The notes: generated by a model from the letters alone, not told the origin. Counted from the stretch's first letter, positions 1 through 9,331 are shown. The stretch: 64,000 bases of DNA from JAVJST01 sp040219295 (GCA_040219295.1 JAVJST010000001.1:62001-126000); one strand, 5' to 3'. Numbers and translations: made by a program.

Positions 1-2359
1 GCACGATCTTGGCGCGGCCCGACTTGGTCGGGAAGCCGTCGGCGAAGATGATCTCGTTGCCGAAGCTGGTCGGATCGTCGCACGGGTAGGTGACGACGTT
101 CTCGTTCTCGAGACGTTCCCACGTGATGTTGTCGAGCGACGGCATCACGTGCTTCATCTCGGCGAAGACGTCGGCCGGACCGGTGTAGTTCCAGTCGAGG
201 CCGAGGCGGCGGGCGATCTCCTGGATGATCCACCAGTCCTGGCGCGCGTCGCCCGGCATCGGCACGCAGATGCGCGCGAGCTGGACCTGGCGGTTGGAGT
301 TCGAGAACGAGCCGGTCTTTTCGGCGTGCGCCGAGGCCGGCAGCACGACGTCGGCGTGCCACGCTGTTTCGGTCATGAAGATGTCCTGCACGACGAGGTG
401 GTCGAGCATCGCCAGCGCTTCGCGGGCGTGCTTCTGGTCCGGATCCGACATCGCCGGGTTCTCGCCCTCGACGTACATCGCCTTGATCTCGCCGGCGTGG
501 ATCGCGTTGACGATCTCGACGACGGTCAGGCCGCGCTTGGGATCGAGGTCAGTGCCCCAGAACTCCTCGTAGCGCTTGCGGGTTTCCTCGTCCTCGACCG
601 ACTTGTAGTCGGGATAGACCATCGGGATGAGCCCGGCGTCCGACGCGCCCTGCACGTTATTCTGGCCGCGCAGCGGATGCAGGCCGGTGCCCGGGCGGCC
701 GATCTGGCCGGTGATCAGGGCCAGCGTGATCAGGCAGCGCGAGTTGTCCGTGCCGTGGACGTGCTGCGAGATGCCCATGCCCCAGAAGATGATCGAGGCG
801 GAAGACTTGGCGTAGGTGCGGGCGACCTCGCGCAGGGTGTCCGCGTCGATGCCGCAGACCTCGGCCATCTTCTCGGGCGGGAAGTCCTTGATCTTCTCCT
901 TGAGCTGATCGAAGCCCTCGGTGTTGGCCTGCACGTACTGCTCGTCGACCAGTCCCTCGGTGACGATGACGTTGATCAGCGCGTTCAGCATGGCGACGTC
1001 CGAACCCGGCTTGAAGTGCAGGTGCTCGGTCGCGTGGCGCGACATCATCTGGCCGCGCGGATCCATGATGTAGAGCTTGGCGCCGCGCTTCGCCGCCTGC
1101 TTGAAGAAGGTCGCGGCGACCGGATGGTTCTGCGCCGGGTTGGCGCCGATGACGATGATGCACTCGGCGTCCTTGGCCGCCGTGAACGGCGCCGAAACGG
1201 CACCGGACGACACGCATTCCATCAGCGCGGCGACAGACGACGCGTGGCACAGCCGCGTGCAGTGATCGACGTTGTTGGTGTGGAACGCGGTGCGGATCAG
1301 TTTCTGGAACAGATACGCTTCCTCGTTCGATCCCTTGGCCGAGCCGAACCCGGCGATGCCCTTGGGGCCCTGCTTCTCGTAGATCGCCTTGAGACCGCCC
1401 GCGGCGCGGTCGAGCGCCTCTTCCCAGGTCGCTTCGCGGAACACCGACGACCAGTCGCCGTCCTTCATCTGCATGTCCCACGCCTTGGGCGCGTCGTCGC
1501 GGCGGATCAGCGGCTTGGTCAGGCGGCCGTCGTGGTGAATGTAGTCGAAGCCGAAACGGCCCTTGACGCAGAGCCGGTTCTCGTTGCCCGGACCCGGGCG
1601 GCCGTCGACCTGGATGATCTTGTCGTCCTTGACGTGCACCTCGGTCTGGCAGCCGACGCCGCAGAACGGGCACAGCGAATGCACGACGCGGTCGGCGTAC
1701 TCGGTGCGCGTGCCCGCATCATCGAGCAGGTTGGCCTCCATCAGCGCGCCGGTCGGGCACGCCTGGACGCACTCGCCGCAGGCGACGCAGGTGCTGTCGC
1801 CCATCGGATCGTCGAAGTCGAACGAGACCTTGGCGCCGTGGCCGCGGTAGGCCATGCCGATGACGTCGTTGACCTGGACCTCGCGGCAGGCGCGGACGCA
1901 CAGGTTGCAGTTGATGCAGGCGTCGAGGTTCACCGCCATCGCGGTGTGGCTGTTGTCGGCCTTCGGCCGTTCGCCCTTGGGGAAGCGTGAGGAGTCGACG
2001 CCGACCTTGTCGGCCCAGTTCCAGAACTTGGAATCCGGGTCGTGCGAGGTGGCGCGTTCCGGCTGGTCGGCGACCAGCAGCTCGAAGACCAGCTCGCGGT
2101 TCTTCTTGGCGCGCTCGGACGCGGTGTTCACCACCATGCCCTCGGTCGGCTTGCGGATGCACGAAGCGGCGAGCACGCGCTCGCCCTCGACTTCCACCAT
2201 GCAGGCGCGGCAGTTGCCGTCGGCGCGGTAACCCGGTTCCGGGGAGTAGCACAGGTGCGGCACCTCGATGCCGAGCCGGTCGGAAACCTGCCAGATCGTC
2301 TCGCCGGGCTGGGCCTCGACCTCTTTGCCGTTCAGTGTGAACTTGACGATATCGCTCAT
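1..2359 (-). CDS. fdhA: NAD-dependent formate dehydrogenase alpha (catalytic) subunit, 3' end outside window
   Basis: Molybdenum or tungsten bis-pterin subunit that oxidises formate to CO2 and passes electrons to the FdhB flavin subunit. About 786 codons are present. In order I see an N-terminal NuoG-like [2Fe-2S] domain (C37, C50, C53), two ferredoxin-type motifs (CINCNLC and CVACGEC), the motif CPFCGVGC, and the catalytic region with VDHCTRLCH. By alignment with E. coli FdhF, the metal ligand is the Cys of RLCH (about residue 371). It is encoded by TGC, so this is a Cys enzyme and not a selenoenzyme. The ATG at 2359 lies 11 bases after the fdhB stop, so the two are co-transcribed. The C-terminal pterin-binding domain is beyond base 1. 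Metal choice (Mo or W) cannot be read from sequence. Confidence 0.93.
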   Translation of the reverse strand, partial: MSDIVKFTLNGKEVEAQPGETIWQVSDRLGIEVPHLCYSPEPGYRADGNCRACMVEVEGERVLAASCIRKPTEGMVVNTASERAKKNRELVFELLVADQPERATSHDPDSKFWNWADKVGVDSSRFPKGERPKADNSHTAMAVNLDACINCNLCVRACREVQVNDVIGMAYRGHGAKVSFDFDDPMGDSTCVACGECVQACPTGALMEANLLDDAGTRTEYADRVVHSLCPFCGVGCQTEVHVKDDKIIQVDGRPGPGNENRLCVKGRFGFDYIHHDGRLTKPLIRRDDAPKAWDMQMKDGDWSSVFREATWEEALDRAAGGLKAIYEKQGPKGIAGFGSAKGSNEEAYLFQKLIRTAFHTNNVDHCTRLCHASSVAALMECVSSGAVSAPFTAAKDAECIIVIGANPAQNHPVAATFFKQAAKRGAKLYIMDPRGQMMSRHATEHLHFKPGSDVAMLNALINVIVTEGLVDEQYVQANTEGFDQLKEKIKDFPPEKMAEVCGIDADTLREVARTYAKSSASIIFWGMGISQHVHGTDNSRCLITLALITGQIGRPGTGLHPLRGQNNVQGASDAGLIPMVYPDYKSVEDEETRKRYEEFWGTDLDPKRGLTVVEIVNAIHAGEIKAMYVEGENPAMSDPDQKHAREALAMLDHLVVQDIFMTETAWHADVVLPASAHAEKTGSFSNSNRQVQLARICVPMPGDARQDWWIIQEIARRLGLDWNYTGPADVFAEMKHVMPSLDNITWERLENENVVTYPCDDPTSFGNEIIFADGFPTKSGRAKIV

Positions 2360-2370
2360 GAGATTGCCCC

Positions 2371-4095
2371 TTAGATCTCTTCCGGGAAGAACTTCATCAC
2401 GCTGAGGATGGGGTTCGGCGCGGCCTGTCCGAGGCCGCAGATCGACGAATCCATCATCACCGTCTTCAGTTCATTCAACAGGTCGGTGTTCCATTTCGTT
2501 TCGGACATCAGCTTGACCGCCTTCTCGGTGCCGTTGCGGCACGGCGTGCACTGGCCGCAACTCTCGTCCTCGAAGAAGCGCATCAGGTTGAGCGCCGTAT
2601 CCTTCATGTTGTCCTTGTCGGACAGAATGACAACCGCGTGGCTGCCCACGAAGCAGCCGAGCTCGGCGAGCTCGCCGCCGAAGTCGAGCGCCACGTCGCC
2701 CTTGTCGGCCGGCAGGATGCCGCCGGATGCGCCGCCCGGCAGGTAGGCCTTGAAGGTGTGGCCGTCCTGCATGCCGCCGCAGTAGTCGTTGATCAGTTCG
2801 TTGACGCTGACACCGGCTGGCGCCAGCACGACGCCCGGGTTCTTGACCCGGCCAGAAACCGAGTACGAGCGGAAGCCCTTGTGGTCGCCCTTGCCCTGGG
2901 CGGCGAACCACTCGGCGCCCTTGTCCATGATGACCGGCACCCAGTAGACCGACTCGACGTTGTGGGTCAGCGTCGGCAGGCCGAACAGGCCGCGCTCCGA
3001 CGGGAACGGCGGGCGGTTGCGCGGCAGGCCTCGCTTGCCCTCGATGCTCTCGATCATCGCCGATTCCTCGCCGCAGATGTAGGCGCCGGCGCCGCGGCGG
3101 ACCTCGATGCCGATACCGCCGGTCAGGTTCTCCTGCTGGACCCGGGCGAGCTCGCTCTCGAGAACCTCGATGACACCAGGGTACTCGTCGCGGATGTAGA
3201 TGTAGATCGTCTCGACCTCGGCGCACCAGCCGGCGATCAGCGCGCCCTCGATGAACTGGTGCGGGTTGGTCTCGAGGTAATGCCGGTCCTTGAACGTGCC
3301 CGGCTCGCCCTCGTCACCGTTGATGGCGAACAGCCGGGGTTTCGGCTGCTTGCGGACGATGTCCCACTTCAGGCCCGACGGGAATCCGGCACCGCCGAGA
3401 CCGCGCAGGCCGGAATCCTTCATGGTCTGGACCATGGCCTCGGGGTCCTTGTCGCCGGCGAGGCAGGCCTTCAGGAAAGCGTAACCGCCCTCGGCCACGT
3501 AGTCGTCGAACGACTTGTAGGCGGGATTGTGCGGATGGGTGTCGCGCGCTTCGGCGGCCGCCAGCAGCGTTGCCGCGTCGGCCTTGCAGATGTGGTTGTG
3601 ACCGACTTCGGCGACCGGTGCCTTGTCGCAGCGGCCCATGCACGGGGCGCGCACGATGCGGACATCGGCGCCGGCGTCCTTTTCCAGTTCGGCCATCAGC
3701 TTCTGCGCGCCCATCATCTCGCAGGTCAGGCTGTCGCAGACCCGGATCGTTACCGCCGGCGGCGCCGTCTCGCCCTCGAGCACGATGTCGAAGTGGGCAT
3801 AGAACGACGCGACCTCGTAGACCTCCGTCATCGACAGTTTCATCGCGTCGGCGAGCGCGCCGAGGTGCTGGGCGCTCAGGCAGCCGTACGTGTCCTGGAT
3901 GAGATGAAGGTGCTCGATCAGCAGATCGCGGCGCCGCGGCCGGTCGCCGAGCAGGGCGCGGATCTCCGCAACCGCGGTTTCCTGGATCTGGCGGCCCTTG
4001 TTGAAGACGGGGGCCTTGCGGCGGCCGGAACCCGGATGGATTCGCCGTCCCTGGGCGCTGTCGGTGGCGCCGGCGTTGGCATTCGAATCGCTCAT
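2371..4095 (-). CDS. fdhB: Formate dehydrogenase beta subunit, NuoE-NuoF fusion (NADH-forming diaphorase)
   Basis: A 574-residue fusion that transfers electrons from FdhA to NAD+. Residues 35-180 are a complete NuoE/FdsG-like unit with a helical bundle and thioredoxin-type [2Fe-2S] ligands C120, C125, C152 and C156. Residues 215-574 are NuoF-like, with the FMN/NADH glycine motifs GLGGAGFPSG (232-241) and GAGAYICGEE (336-345), and [4Fe-4S] ligands C513, C516, C519 and C553. Cupriavidus and Rhodobacter Fds enzymes also carry a separate FdsG subunit. A single beta chain of about 570 residues is instead the layout known for the two-subunit Methylobacterium extorquens FDH1. It is the first gene of the leftward fdhBA unit and is divergent from the GntR gene. 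No fdsC/fdsD is visible on the upstream side. Confidence 0.93.
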   Translation of the reverse strand: MSDSNANAGATDSAQGRRIHPGSGRRKAPVFNKGRQIQETAVAEIRALLGDRPRRRDLLIEHLHLIQDTYGCLSAQHLGALADAMKLSMTEVYEVASFYAHFDIVLEGETAPPAVTIRVCDSLTCEMMGAQKLMAELEKDAGADVRIVRAPCMGRCDKAPVAEVGHNHICKADAATLLAAAEARDTHPHNPAYKSFDDYVAEGGYAFLKACLAGDKDPEAMVQTMKDSGLRGLGGAGFPSGLKWDIVRKQPKPRLFAINGDEGEPGTFKDRHYLETNPHQFIEGALIAGWCAEVETIYIYIRDEYPGVIEVLESELARVQQENLTGGIGIEVRRGAGAYICGEESAMIESIEGKRGLPRNRPPFPSERGLFGLPTLTHNVESVYWVPVIMDKGAEWFAAQGKGDHKGFRSYSVSGRVKNPGVVLAPAGVSVNELINDYCGGMQDGHTFKAYLPGGASGGILPADKGDVALDFGGELAELGCFVGSHAVVILSDKDNMKDTALNLMRFFEDESCGQCTPCRNGTEKAVKLMSETKWNTDLLNELKTVMMDSSICGLGQAAPNPILSVMKFFPEEI

Positions 4096-4385
4096 AGTGT
4101 TTGACGTCCTCCGGTCTGGATCAGCGGTCGGGCGTTGATCTCGCCCGCAGATTTAAAACTTCCGATACGATGTGTGAAAGGATGTTCGGCGATTATCGCG
4201 TTTCTTTTTTCAGGCGAAATCCTGCAAGGCGACGGTCTCTGTTCAATGAACGTCCCGTGCCCGGATCCGGACGCGGCAATGGACAGGCGATGCCGTTTGG
4301 GGCTACAAGACGCCTGCGCAAGCCTTGAGGACACGGGGGGGAAGGCACGCACACAGGAATTGCCGCCTGGGGGGGCGGAGAACCG

Positions 4386-5075
4386 ATGGCGAAAACGACG
4401 CTGACCTTTCAGCCCGCTCGTGGCCGCGCGTGTCTTAAGGACCGCATTTACGCTCAGTTGAAGTCGGCGATCGAGGCGATCGATATCTATGATCCGGATG
4501 TCGATCTTCGGCTCGACGAACGCAAGCTTGCGGTGGAGCTCGAGACCAGCCGGACGCCGATCCGCGAAGCGCTGACGCGTCTCGAGAACGACGGGATCGT
4601 GCGCATCGTGCCGCGCAAGGGCGTCTACATCGTCCGCCGTTCGAAGGACGAGATCGTCGACATGATCCATGCCTGGGCGGCCGTCGAGAGCATGGCCGCG
4701 CGTCTGGCGACGGAGCGTGCCAGCGACCAGGCGATCGCCGGGCTGCGCGACAAGCTCAATGGTTACGGGCCGGAGCCGACGCAGACCGATCTCGACGAGT
4801 TCGATGGCCGGGACGTCGACTTCCACAATTCGATCATCAACATGTCCGAATGCGCCACGTTGCGCCGCATGGCGGACGACCTCTATGCCCATATCCGTGG
4901 TGCCAGGGCGCGGCTCGAGTTCAACCCGAAAGGCGTCCGCGCGTCGGTCACCGAACACGAGGCCATCGTCGACGCGATTGAATCGCGCGACGGCGAACTC
5001 GCCGAGCGGCGGGTGCGGAATCACGCCCTGGCGCTGGCGCGCCACGTCCGCGATCACATCGAACTGCCCCTTTAA
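4386..5075 (+). CDS. GntR-family transcriptional regulator, FCD (FadR-like) type
   Basis: A 229-residue regulator. Residues 15-85 form a winged helix-turn-helix, including SRTPIREALTRLENDGIV. Residues 90-225 are an all-helical FCD ligand domain. D143, H147, H191 and H213 sit where FCD proteins bind a metal that helps hold a carboxylate ligand. The gene lies between divergent fdhBA and co-directional fhs, so control of formate metabolism is the natural guess. The effector, possibly formate or another small carboxylate, is unknown. A 17-base palindrome of GntR type lies just downstream, in front of fhs. No clear matching site was found in the fdhB-gntR gap (4096-4385), which contains only short T-rich and A-rich tracts. 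Confidence 0.85.
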   Translation: MAKTTLTFQPARGRACLKDRIYAQLKSAIEAIDIYDPDVDLRLDERKLAVELETSRTPIREALTRLENDGIVRIVPRKGVYIVRRSKDEIVDMIHAWAAVESMAARLATERASDQAIAGLRDKLNGYGPEPTQTDLDEFDGRDVDFHNSIINMSECATLRRMADDLYAHIRGARARLEFNPKGVRASVTEHEAIVDAIESRDGELAERRVRNHALALARHVRDHIELPL

Positions 5076-5141
5076 TCTTGCCATTTTCCCCGTGCGAGAC
5101 GCCTCAGCGGTTGAAGCCCGTTATTGTCGCTATTTCTATTA

Positions 5142-5158
5142 TGGTATTATGTATACCA
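5142..5158. promoter_or_regulatory. Candidate operator, 17-base perfect palindrome
   Basis: TGGTAT, five bases, then ATACCA: a perfect inverted repeat in an AT-rich patch 67 bases after the GntR stop and about 216 bases before fhs. FCD-type GntR proteins often bind sites with TGGTAT/ATACCA-like arms. Assignment to the neighbouring regulator is inference from position and symmetry. Confidence 0.5.
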
Positions 5159-5297
5159 GTAGATACTTGTCCACCGAATTGATTTGTGCACCGCGGCATG
5201 GCGTGGTGCCGCCACGATTAAGACGCCTGCAGGTAACGGAACGTCGTGAACACGCATATGCACGGAACCCATTGCCCTAAGAGTCGGGTCTGCCGCG

Positions 5298-5347
5298 CGT
5301 CGCCTGATTGAAGGCGACGGCGGCGACAGCCCGGACCGCGTGTCCGG
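5298..5347 (+). promoter_or_regulatory. fhs 5' leader with two hairpins
   Basis: Two consecutive stems precede the fhs start. The first has 7 pairs (5298-5304 with 5313-5319, 8-base loop). The second has 6 pairs (5331-5336 with 5342-5347, 5-base loop). The Shine-Dalgarno GAAGGGGGA follows at about 5361-5369. No poly-T follows, so they are not a terminator. I cannot match them to a known riboswitch class. The rest of the 5076-5374 gap shows only the palindrome at 5142-5158. Confidence 0.35.
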
Positions 5348-5374
5348 AAACGAGATTCTGGAAGGGGGACCCCG

Positions 5375-7048
5375 ATGCCAAAAAGCGATATCGAAATCGC
5401 TCGCGAAGCGAAGATGCAGCCGATCATCGAGATCGGCGAGAAGATCGGAATTCCGGCGGACGCCTTGCTGCCGTTCGGCCACACCAAGGCGAAGGTTTCT
5501 TTCGACTTCATCAATTCACTGAAGAAGAAGCGCGACGGCAAGCTGATCCTGGTGACCGCGATCACCCCGACGCCGGCGGGAGAGGGCAAGACGACAACCA
5601 CCGTGGGGCTCGGCGACGGCCTCAACCGAATCGGCAAGAAGGCGATGATCTGCCTGCGCGAGCCGTCGCTCGGCCCGTGCTTCGGCATGAAGGGCGGCGC
5701 CGCCGGCGGCGGCTACGCCCAGGTCGTGCCCATGGAGGATATCAATCTCCACTTCACCGGCGACTTCCACGCCATCGGCATCGCGCATAACCTGCTCGCG
5801 GCGCTGGTCGACAACCACGTCTACTGGGGCAACGAGCTCGGCATCGACACGCGCCGCGTCGCCTTCCGCCGCGTCGTCGACATGAACGACCGCGCGCTGC
5901 GCCAGATCGCCAATTCTCTGGGCGGCGTGGCCAACGGCTTCAGCCGCGAGGACGGTTTCGACATTACCGTCGCCTCGGAGATCATGGCGATCTTCTGCCT
6001 CGCCAACGATCTCGATGATCTGACCAACCGGCTCGGCAACATCGTCGTTGCCTACACCCGCGAGCGCAAGCCGGTCACCGCCAGGGAGCTCGAGGCGCCG
6101 GGCGCCATGGCGGTGCTGCTCAAGGATGCGCTGATGCCCAACCTCGTGCAGACGCTCGAGAACAACCCGGCGTTCATCCACGGCGGGCCGTTCGCCAACA
6201 TCGCGCACGGCTGCAACTCGGTGATCGCGACGAAGACCGCGCTGAAGCTTTGCGACTACGTGGTGACGGAGGCCGGCTTCGGCGCCGACCTGGGTGCAGA
6301 GAAGTTCTTTGACATCAAGTGCCGCAAGGCGGGCCTCAAGCCGGCCGCGGCGGTCATCGTCGCCACGGTCCGTGCGCTCAAGATGCACGGCGGTGTCGCC
6401 AAGGCCGACCTCGGCAAGGAAAACGTCGCGGCGGTCAAGAAGGGCTGCGAGAACCTGGCGCGGCACATCAAGAACGTGAAGTCGTTCGGCGTGCCCGTGG
6501 TCGTTGCCATCAACCAGTTCATCAACGACACCGACAAGGAGCTCAAGGCGGTCAAGGCGACGGCCAAGAAGCTCGGCGCCGAGGCGATCATCGCCAGCCA
6601 CTGGGCCAACGGCGGCGCCGGCACCGAGGAACTGGCGAAGCACGTGGTCAGGCTGGTCGACGGCGGCAAAGCGAAGTTCAAGCCGCTGTATCCCGACAGC
6701 ATGAAACTCGAGGACAAGATCCGCACCATCGCCAAGAAGCTCTACGGCGCCAAGGACATCAGCTTCGACGCGAAGGTCGCCGGGCAGTTCCGCGATCTCG
6801 AGACAGGCGGCTTCGGCAAGTTCCCGATTTGCATGGCCAAGACGCAGTACAGCTTCTCGACCGATCCCAACGCCAAGGGCGCGCCGAGCGGACACACCAT
6901 TCCGGTCCGCGAACTCAGGTTGTCGGCGGGGGCGGAGTTCATCGTCGCCATCACCGGCGAGATCATGACCATGCCGGGCCTGCCGCGGGTTCCGGCGGCC
7001 AACAAGATCATGATCAACAAGAAGGGCCAGATCGAAGGTCTGTTCTGA
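5375..7048 (+). CDS. fhs: Formate-tetrahydrofolate ligase
   Basis: A 557-residue enzyme that makes 10-formyl-THF from formate, ATP and THF in the cytosol, feeding purine, methionine and serine C1 pools. The length matches the family (about 555-560). The P-loop-like motif TPTPAGEGKTTT lies near residue 67, and the family block LREPSLGPCFGMKGGAAGGG follows. The ATG at 5375 has a strong GAAGGGGGA ribosome site. Together with the adjacent formate dehydrogenase it places a split between assimilating and oxidising formate under one probable regulator. It ends at a strong intrinsic terminator, so it is likely monocistronic. Confidence 0.97.
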   Translation: MPKSDIEIAREAKMQPIIEIGEKIGIPADALLPFGHTKAKVSFDFINSLKKKRDGKLILVTAITPTPAGEGKTTTTVGLGDGLNRIGKKAMICLREPSLGPCFGMKGGAAGGGYAQVVPMEDINLHFTGDFHAIGIAHNLLAALVDNHVYWGNELGIDTRRVAFRRVVDMNDRALRQIANSLGGVANGFSREDGFDITVASEIMAIFCLANDLDDLTNRLGNIVVAYTRERKPVTARELEAPGAMAVLLKDALMPNLVQTLENNPAFIHGGPFANIAHGCNSVIATKTALKLCDYVVTEAGFGADLGAEKFFDIKCRKAGLKPAAAVIVATVRALKMHGGVAKADLGKENVAAVKKGCENLARHIKNVKSFGVPVVVAINQFINDTDKELKAVKATAKKLGAEAIIASHWANGGAGTEELAKHVVRLVDGGKAKFKPLYPDSMKLEDKIRTIAKKLYGAKDISFDAKVAGQFRDLETGGFGKFPICMAKTQYSFSTDPNAKGAPSGHTIPVRELRLSAGAEFIVAITGEIMTMPGLPRVPAANKIMINKKGQIEGLF

Positions 7049-7071
7049 TCCTTCCGATTGTGTTTTCTATG

Positions 7072-7106
7072 TCCGGCCGCGGGACCCGCCGCGGCCGGAT
7101 TTTTTT
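7072..7106 (+). terminator. Rho-independent terminator after fhs
   Basis: An 11-base-pair perfect stem (7072-7082 with 7089-7099), six-base loop and seven Ts (7100-7106), 23 bases after the fhs stop. Confidence 0.93.
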
Positions 7107-7134
7107 GCCGCAAGAGGACCCAAAAGGAAAACAG

Positions 7135-8133
7135 ATGAGCACGCTACCCGCCGACATGACCGTCATCGAGATCACCGAAAGCGGTGGACCCGAGGTGTTG
7201 AAACCCGCGACCCGTCCGGTGCCGGAGGCCGGCAAGGGCGAGGTGCTGATCAAGGTCGCGGCGGCAGGGGTCAACCGGCCCGACGTGCTGCAGCGTCAGG
7301 GCGGCTATCCGCCGCCGCCGGGCGCATCCGACATTCCGGGCCTCGAGATCGCCGGCGAAGTCGTCGCGCTCGGCGAGGGCGTGACCGACGTCGCGGTCGG
7401 CGACAAGGTCTGCTCGCTGGTCACCGGCGGCGGATACGCCGAGTACTGCGTCGCGCCCGCGCCGCAGTGTCTGCCGGTCCCCGACGGTCTGTCGATCACC
7501 GAGGCCGGCGCGGTGCCGGAGACCTTCTTTACTGTGTGGAACAACGTCTTCGACCGTTGCGGGCTGAGCCCCGGCGAGAGCTTTCTCGTGCACGGCGGCT
7601 CGTCGGGCATCGGTACCACCGCGATCCAGATGGCCAAGGCGTTCGGCGCCAAGGTGTTCGCCACCGCGGGGTCGCCCGAGAAGTGCAAGGCGTGCGAGGA
7701 TCTCGGCGCGGATCACGCGATCAACTATCGCGATGAGGACTTCGTCGCCGTCGCCAAGGCGGAGACCGACGGCGGCCTCGACGTCATCCTCGACATGGTC
7801 GGGGGCGACTACGTTCAAAAGAACATCAAGGCGCTGCGGCCGGAGGGTCGGCTATGCTACATCGCATTCCTCGGCGGCTCGAAGACCGAGGTCGATCTGC
7901 TGCCGGTGATGCTGAAGCGCCTGACGATCACCGGGTCCACGCTGCGTGCCTCGAGCGTGCCGTTCAAGGCGGCGATCGCCGCGAACCTGCGTGAAAAGGT
8001 CTGGCCGCTGGTCGCCAAGGGCCAGATCAGGCCGGTCATGCATGCCGAGTTCCCGCTCGAAAAGGCGGCCGAGGCGCATGCCCTGATGGAGTCCAGCCAG
8101 CACATCGGCAAGATCGTGCTCACCGTCGGTTGA
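7135..8133 (+). CDS. NAD(P)H-quinone oxidoreductase, zinc-type MDR family (PIG3-like)
   Basis: A 332-residue medium-chain dehydrogenase/reductase. The N-terminal GroES-like fold carries the family sequence AAGVNRPDVLQRQGGYPPPP. The Rossmann domain has VHGGSSGIGTTAIQMAKAFG (about residues 150-170), and the C-terminal end HIGKIVLTV is typical of PIG3/Qor2 proteins. Such enzymes reduce quinones or similar enones with NADPH and usually lack catalytic zinc; I see no zinc-ligand cluster. The ATG at 7135 follows AGGAAAACAG. The gene starts after the fhs terminator, so it has its own promoter or relies on readthrough. It converges with the MFS gene, with four bases between stops. The physiological substrate is unknown. 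Confidence 0.9.
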   Translation: MSTLPADMTVIEITESGGPEVLKPATRPVPEAGKGEVLIKVAAAGVNRPDVLQRQGGYPPPPGASDIPGLEIAGEVVALGEGVTDVAVGDKVCSLVTGGGYAEYCVAPAPQCLPVPDGLSITEAGAVPETFFTVWNNVFDRCGLSPGESFLVHGGSSGIGTTAIQMAKAFGAKVFATAGSPEKCKACEDLGADHAINYRDEDFVAVAKAETDGGLDVILDMVGGDYVQKNIKALRPEGRLCYIAFLGGSKTEVDLLPVMLKRLTITGSTLRASSVPFKAAIAANLREKVWPLVAKGQIRPVMHAEFPLEKAAEAHALMESSQHIGKIVLTVG

Positions 8134-8137
8134 CGGC

Positions 8138-9331
8138 TCAACGCATGCTTTTCGGTATGTAGCTCGCAAGACCGGCGAGCCCGAGCATGCCGATGCCTGC
8201 GGTGACGAACACCGCAGGCAGCTGAAAGACGCCGAGAACGAGCGAGAACGCGCCGGGAAAGCTCAGTTGTGCCGTGTAGCGGTAGGTGGCGAAGACCGTC
8301 GTCATCTCGGCCCGTTCGTAGGGATGGACGGCGCGCAGGAAATGGCTGTTGCCGACGGCGTCGATCGGCATCGCGAAGAAACTGGCGACGACACAGGCGG
8401 CGACCGCCGCCGTGGGGAAATCCGCGAACACCGCGATCAAGATCGTTCCCAGACCGGTCAAACCGTATCCGGCGATCAGCAGTCTTCGGGCGCCGAGATG
8501 TCCGACCCAGCGGTAGGCGATAGCCGACAGCATGGTGAACAAGGTTCCGGTGGAGCCGACGAGCCCGGCGGTCTGCTCGCCGTAACCCGCGTCGACGATA
8601 TAAATCGGCATGTAGATGAAGAACATGCCCCACCAGCCGGCCCGGCCGGCTGCGAGAATCCAGGCGAGCCGCAGCCTCGGCTGGCTCATGAAGCGCCGAA
8701 TGAACAGGAACGGGTTGGCCCGTTTCGGGCGGGCCGTGGCAAGCGCCGGCGCGTCGGTCAGCCGCAGTATCCAGAAGTAGGCTAGAAACGAAAGAAACAG
8801 CGCCGCGGTAAGATAGAACGGGGCGGTCGCCCCGATTTCGGTGCGCAGCCAAATACCGGTGAACGGACCGATCGTCCACGTGACCCCGAGGAACATGTTG
8901 CGCAGCGGCTCGAACCGGCCCATCTCGCGCCGCGGCAGCGTGTCGAGCAGGTAGGTGCTGGTGCCGATCTCGAGACAGGCGCCGGCAAACAGCGAGAGAC
9001 ACATACCCGCCGCCAGTCCGGCGGCGGTCTGCGTGATGAAACCGGCCATGGCACCGACGCCGATGATACAGCCCATGGTGACGACGCCGCGCCGGGTAAT
9101 GGTCTGCACGAGCCACGGCACGAGGAAACTCGACAACAGACCGACGATCGCGGCGCCGAAGAACAGCGCACTGACCAGTTGCGCGTCGCCGAGCTGTTCA
9201 TAGGCGGCGAGTGGTATGACGGTGACGAGGGACGCTCTGGTGAACGATTCGAAACCGTACAGCGCGACGAAGGCCATGCGGGTCGGTTGAGAGATGGCGT
9301 CGCGCCACCGGATGTCGTGAAAATTCCGCAA
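8138..9331 (-). CDS. MFS transporter
   Basis: A 397-residue inner-membrane protein with about 12 hydrophobic segments in two halves, separated by a charged loop near residues 190-215 (RLTDAPALATARPKRANP). It has the arrangement of the major facilitator superfamily. A basic patch after the second segment (QTITRRGVV) resembles the cytoplasmic A-loop. The chosen start is TTG at 9331 with GAGGGCGAA just upstream; an in-frame ATG at 9277 would start at the first membrane helix. It is divergent from the amino-acid oxidase gene and convergent with the quinone reductase. Substrate and direction cannot be judged. Confidence 0.82.
   Translation of the reverse strand: MRNFHDIRWRDAISQPTRMAFVALYGFESFTRASLVTVIPLAAYEQLGDAQLVSALFFGAAIVGLLSSFLVPWLVQTITRRGVVTMGCIIGVGAMAGFITQTAAGLAAGMCLSLFAGACLEIGTSTYLLDTLPRREMGRFEPLRNMFLGVTWTIGPFTGIWLRTEIGATAPFYLTAALFLSFLAYFWILRLTDAPALATARPKRANPFLFIRRFMSQPRLRLAWILAAGRAGWWGMFFIYMPIYIVDAGYGEQTAGLVGSTGTLFTMLSAIAYRWVGHLGARRLLIAGYGLTGLGTILIAVFADFPTAAVAACVVASFFAMPIDAVGNSHFLRAVHPYERAEMTTVFATYRYTAQLSFPGAFSLVLGVFQLPAVFVTAGIGMLGLAGLASYIPKSMR

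Noticed and set aside
1247..1261. Possible selenocysteine in FdhA
   Set aside because: The metal-ligand codon is TGC and there is no in-frame TGA.
149..1990. 613-codon open frame on the plus strand
   Set aside because: Antisense to fdhA, whose metal-site motifs are intact. High-G+C codon bias opens the opposite frame, and its composition (Arg, Val, Leu, Asp repeats) is not protein-like.
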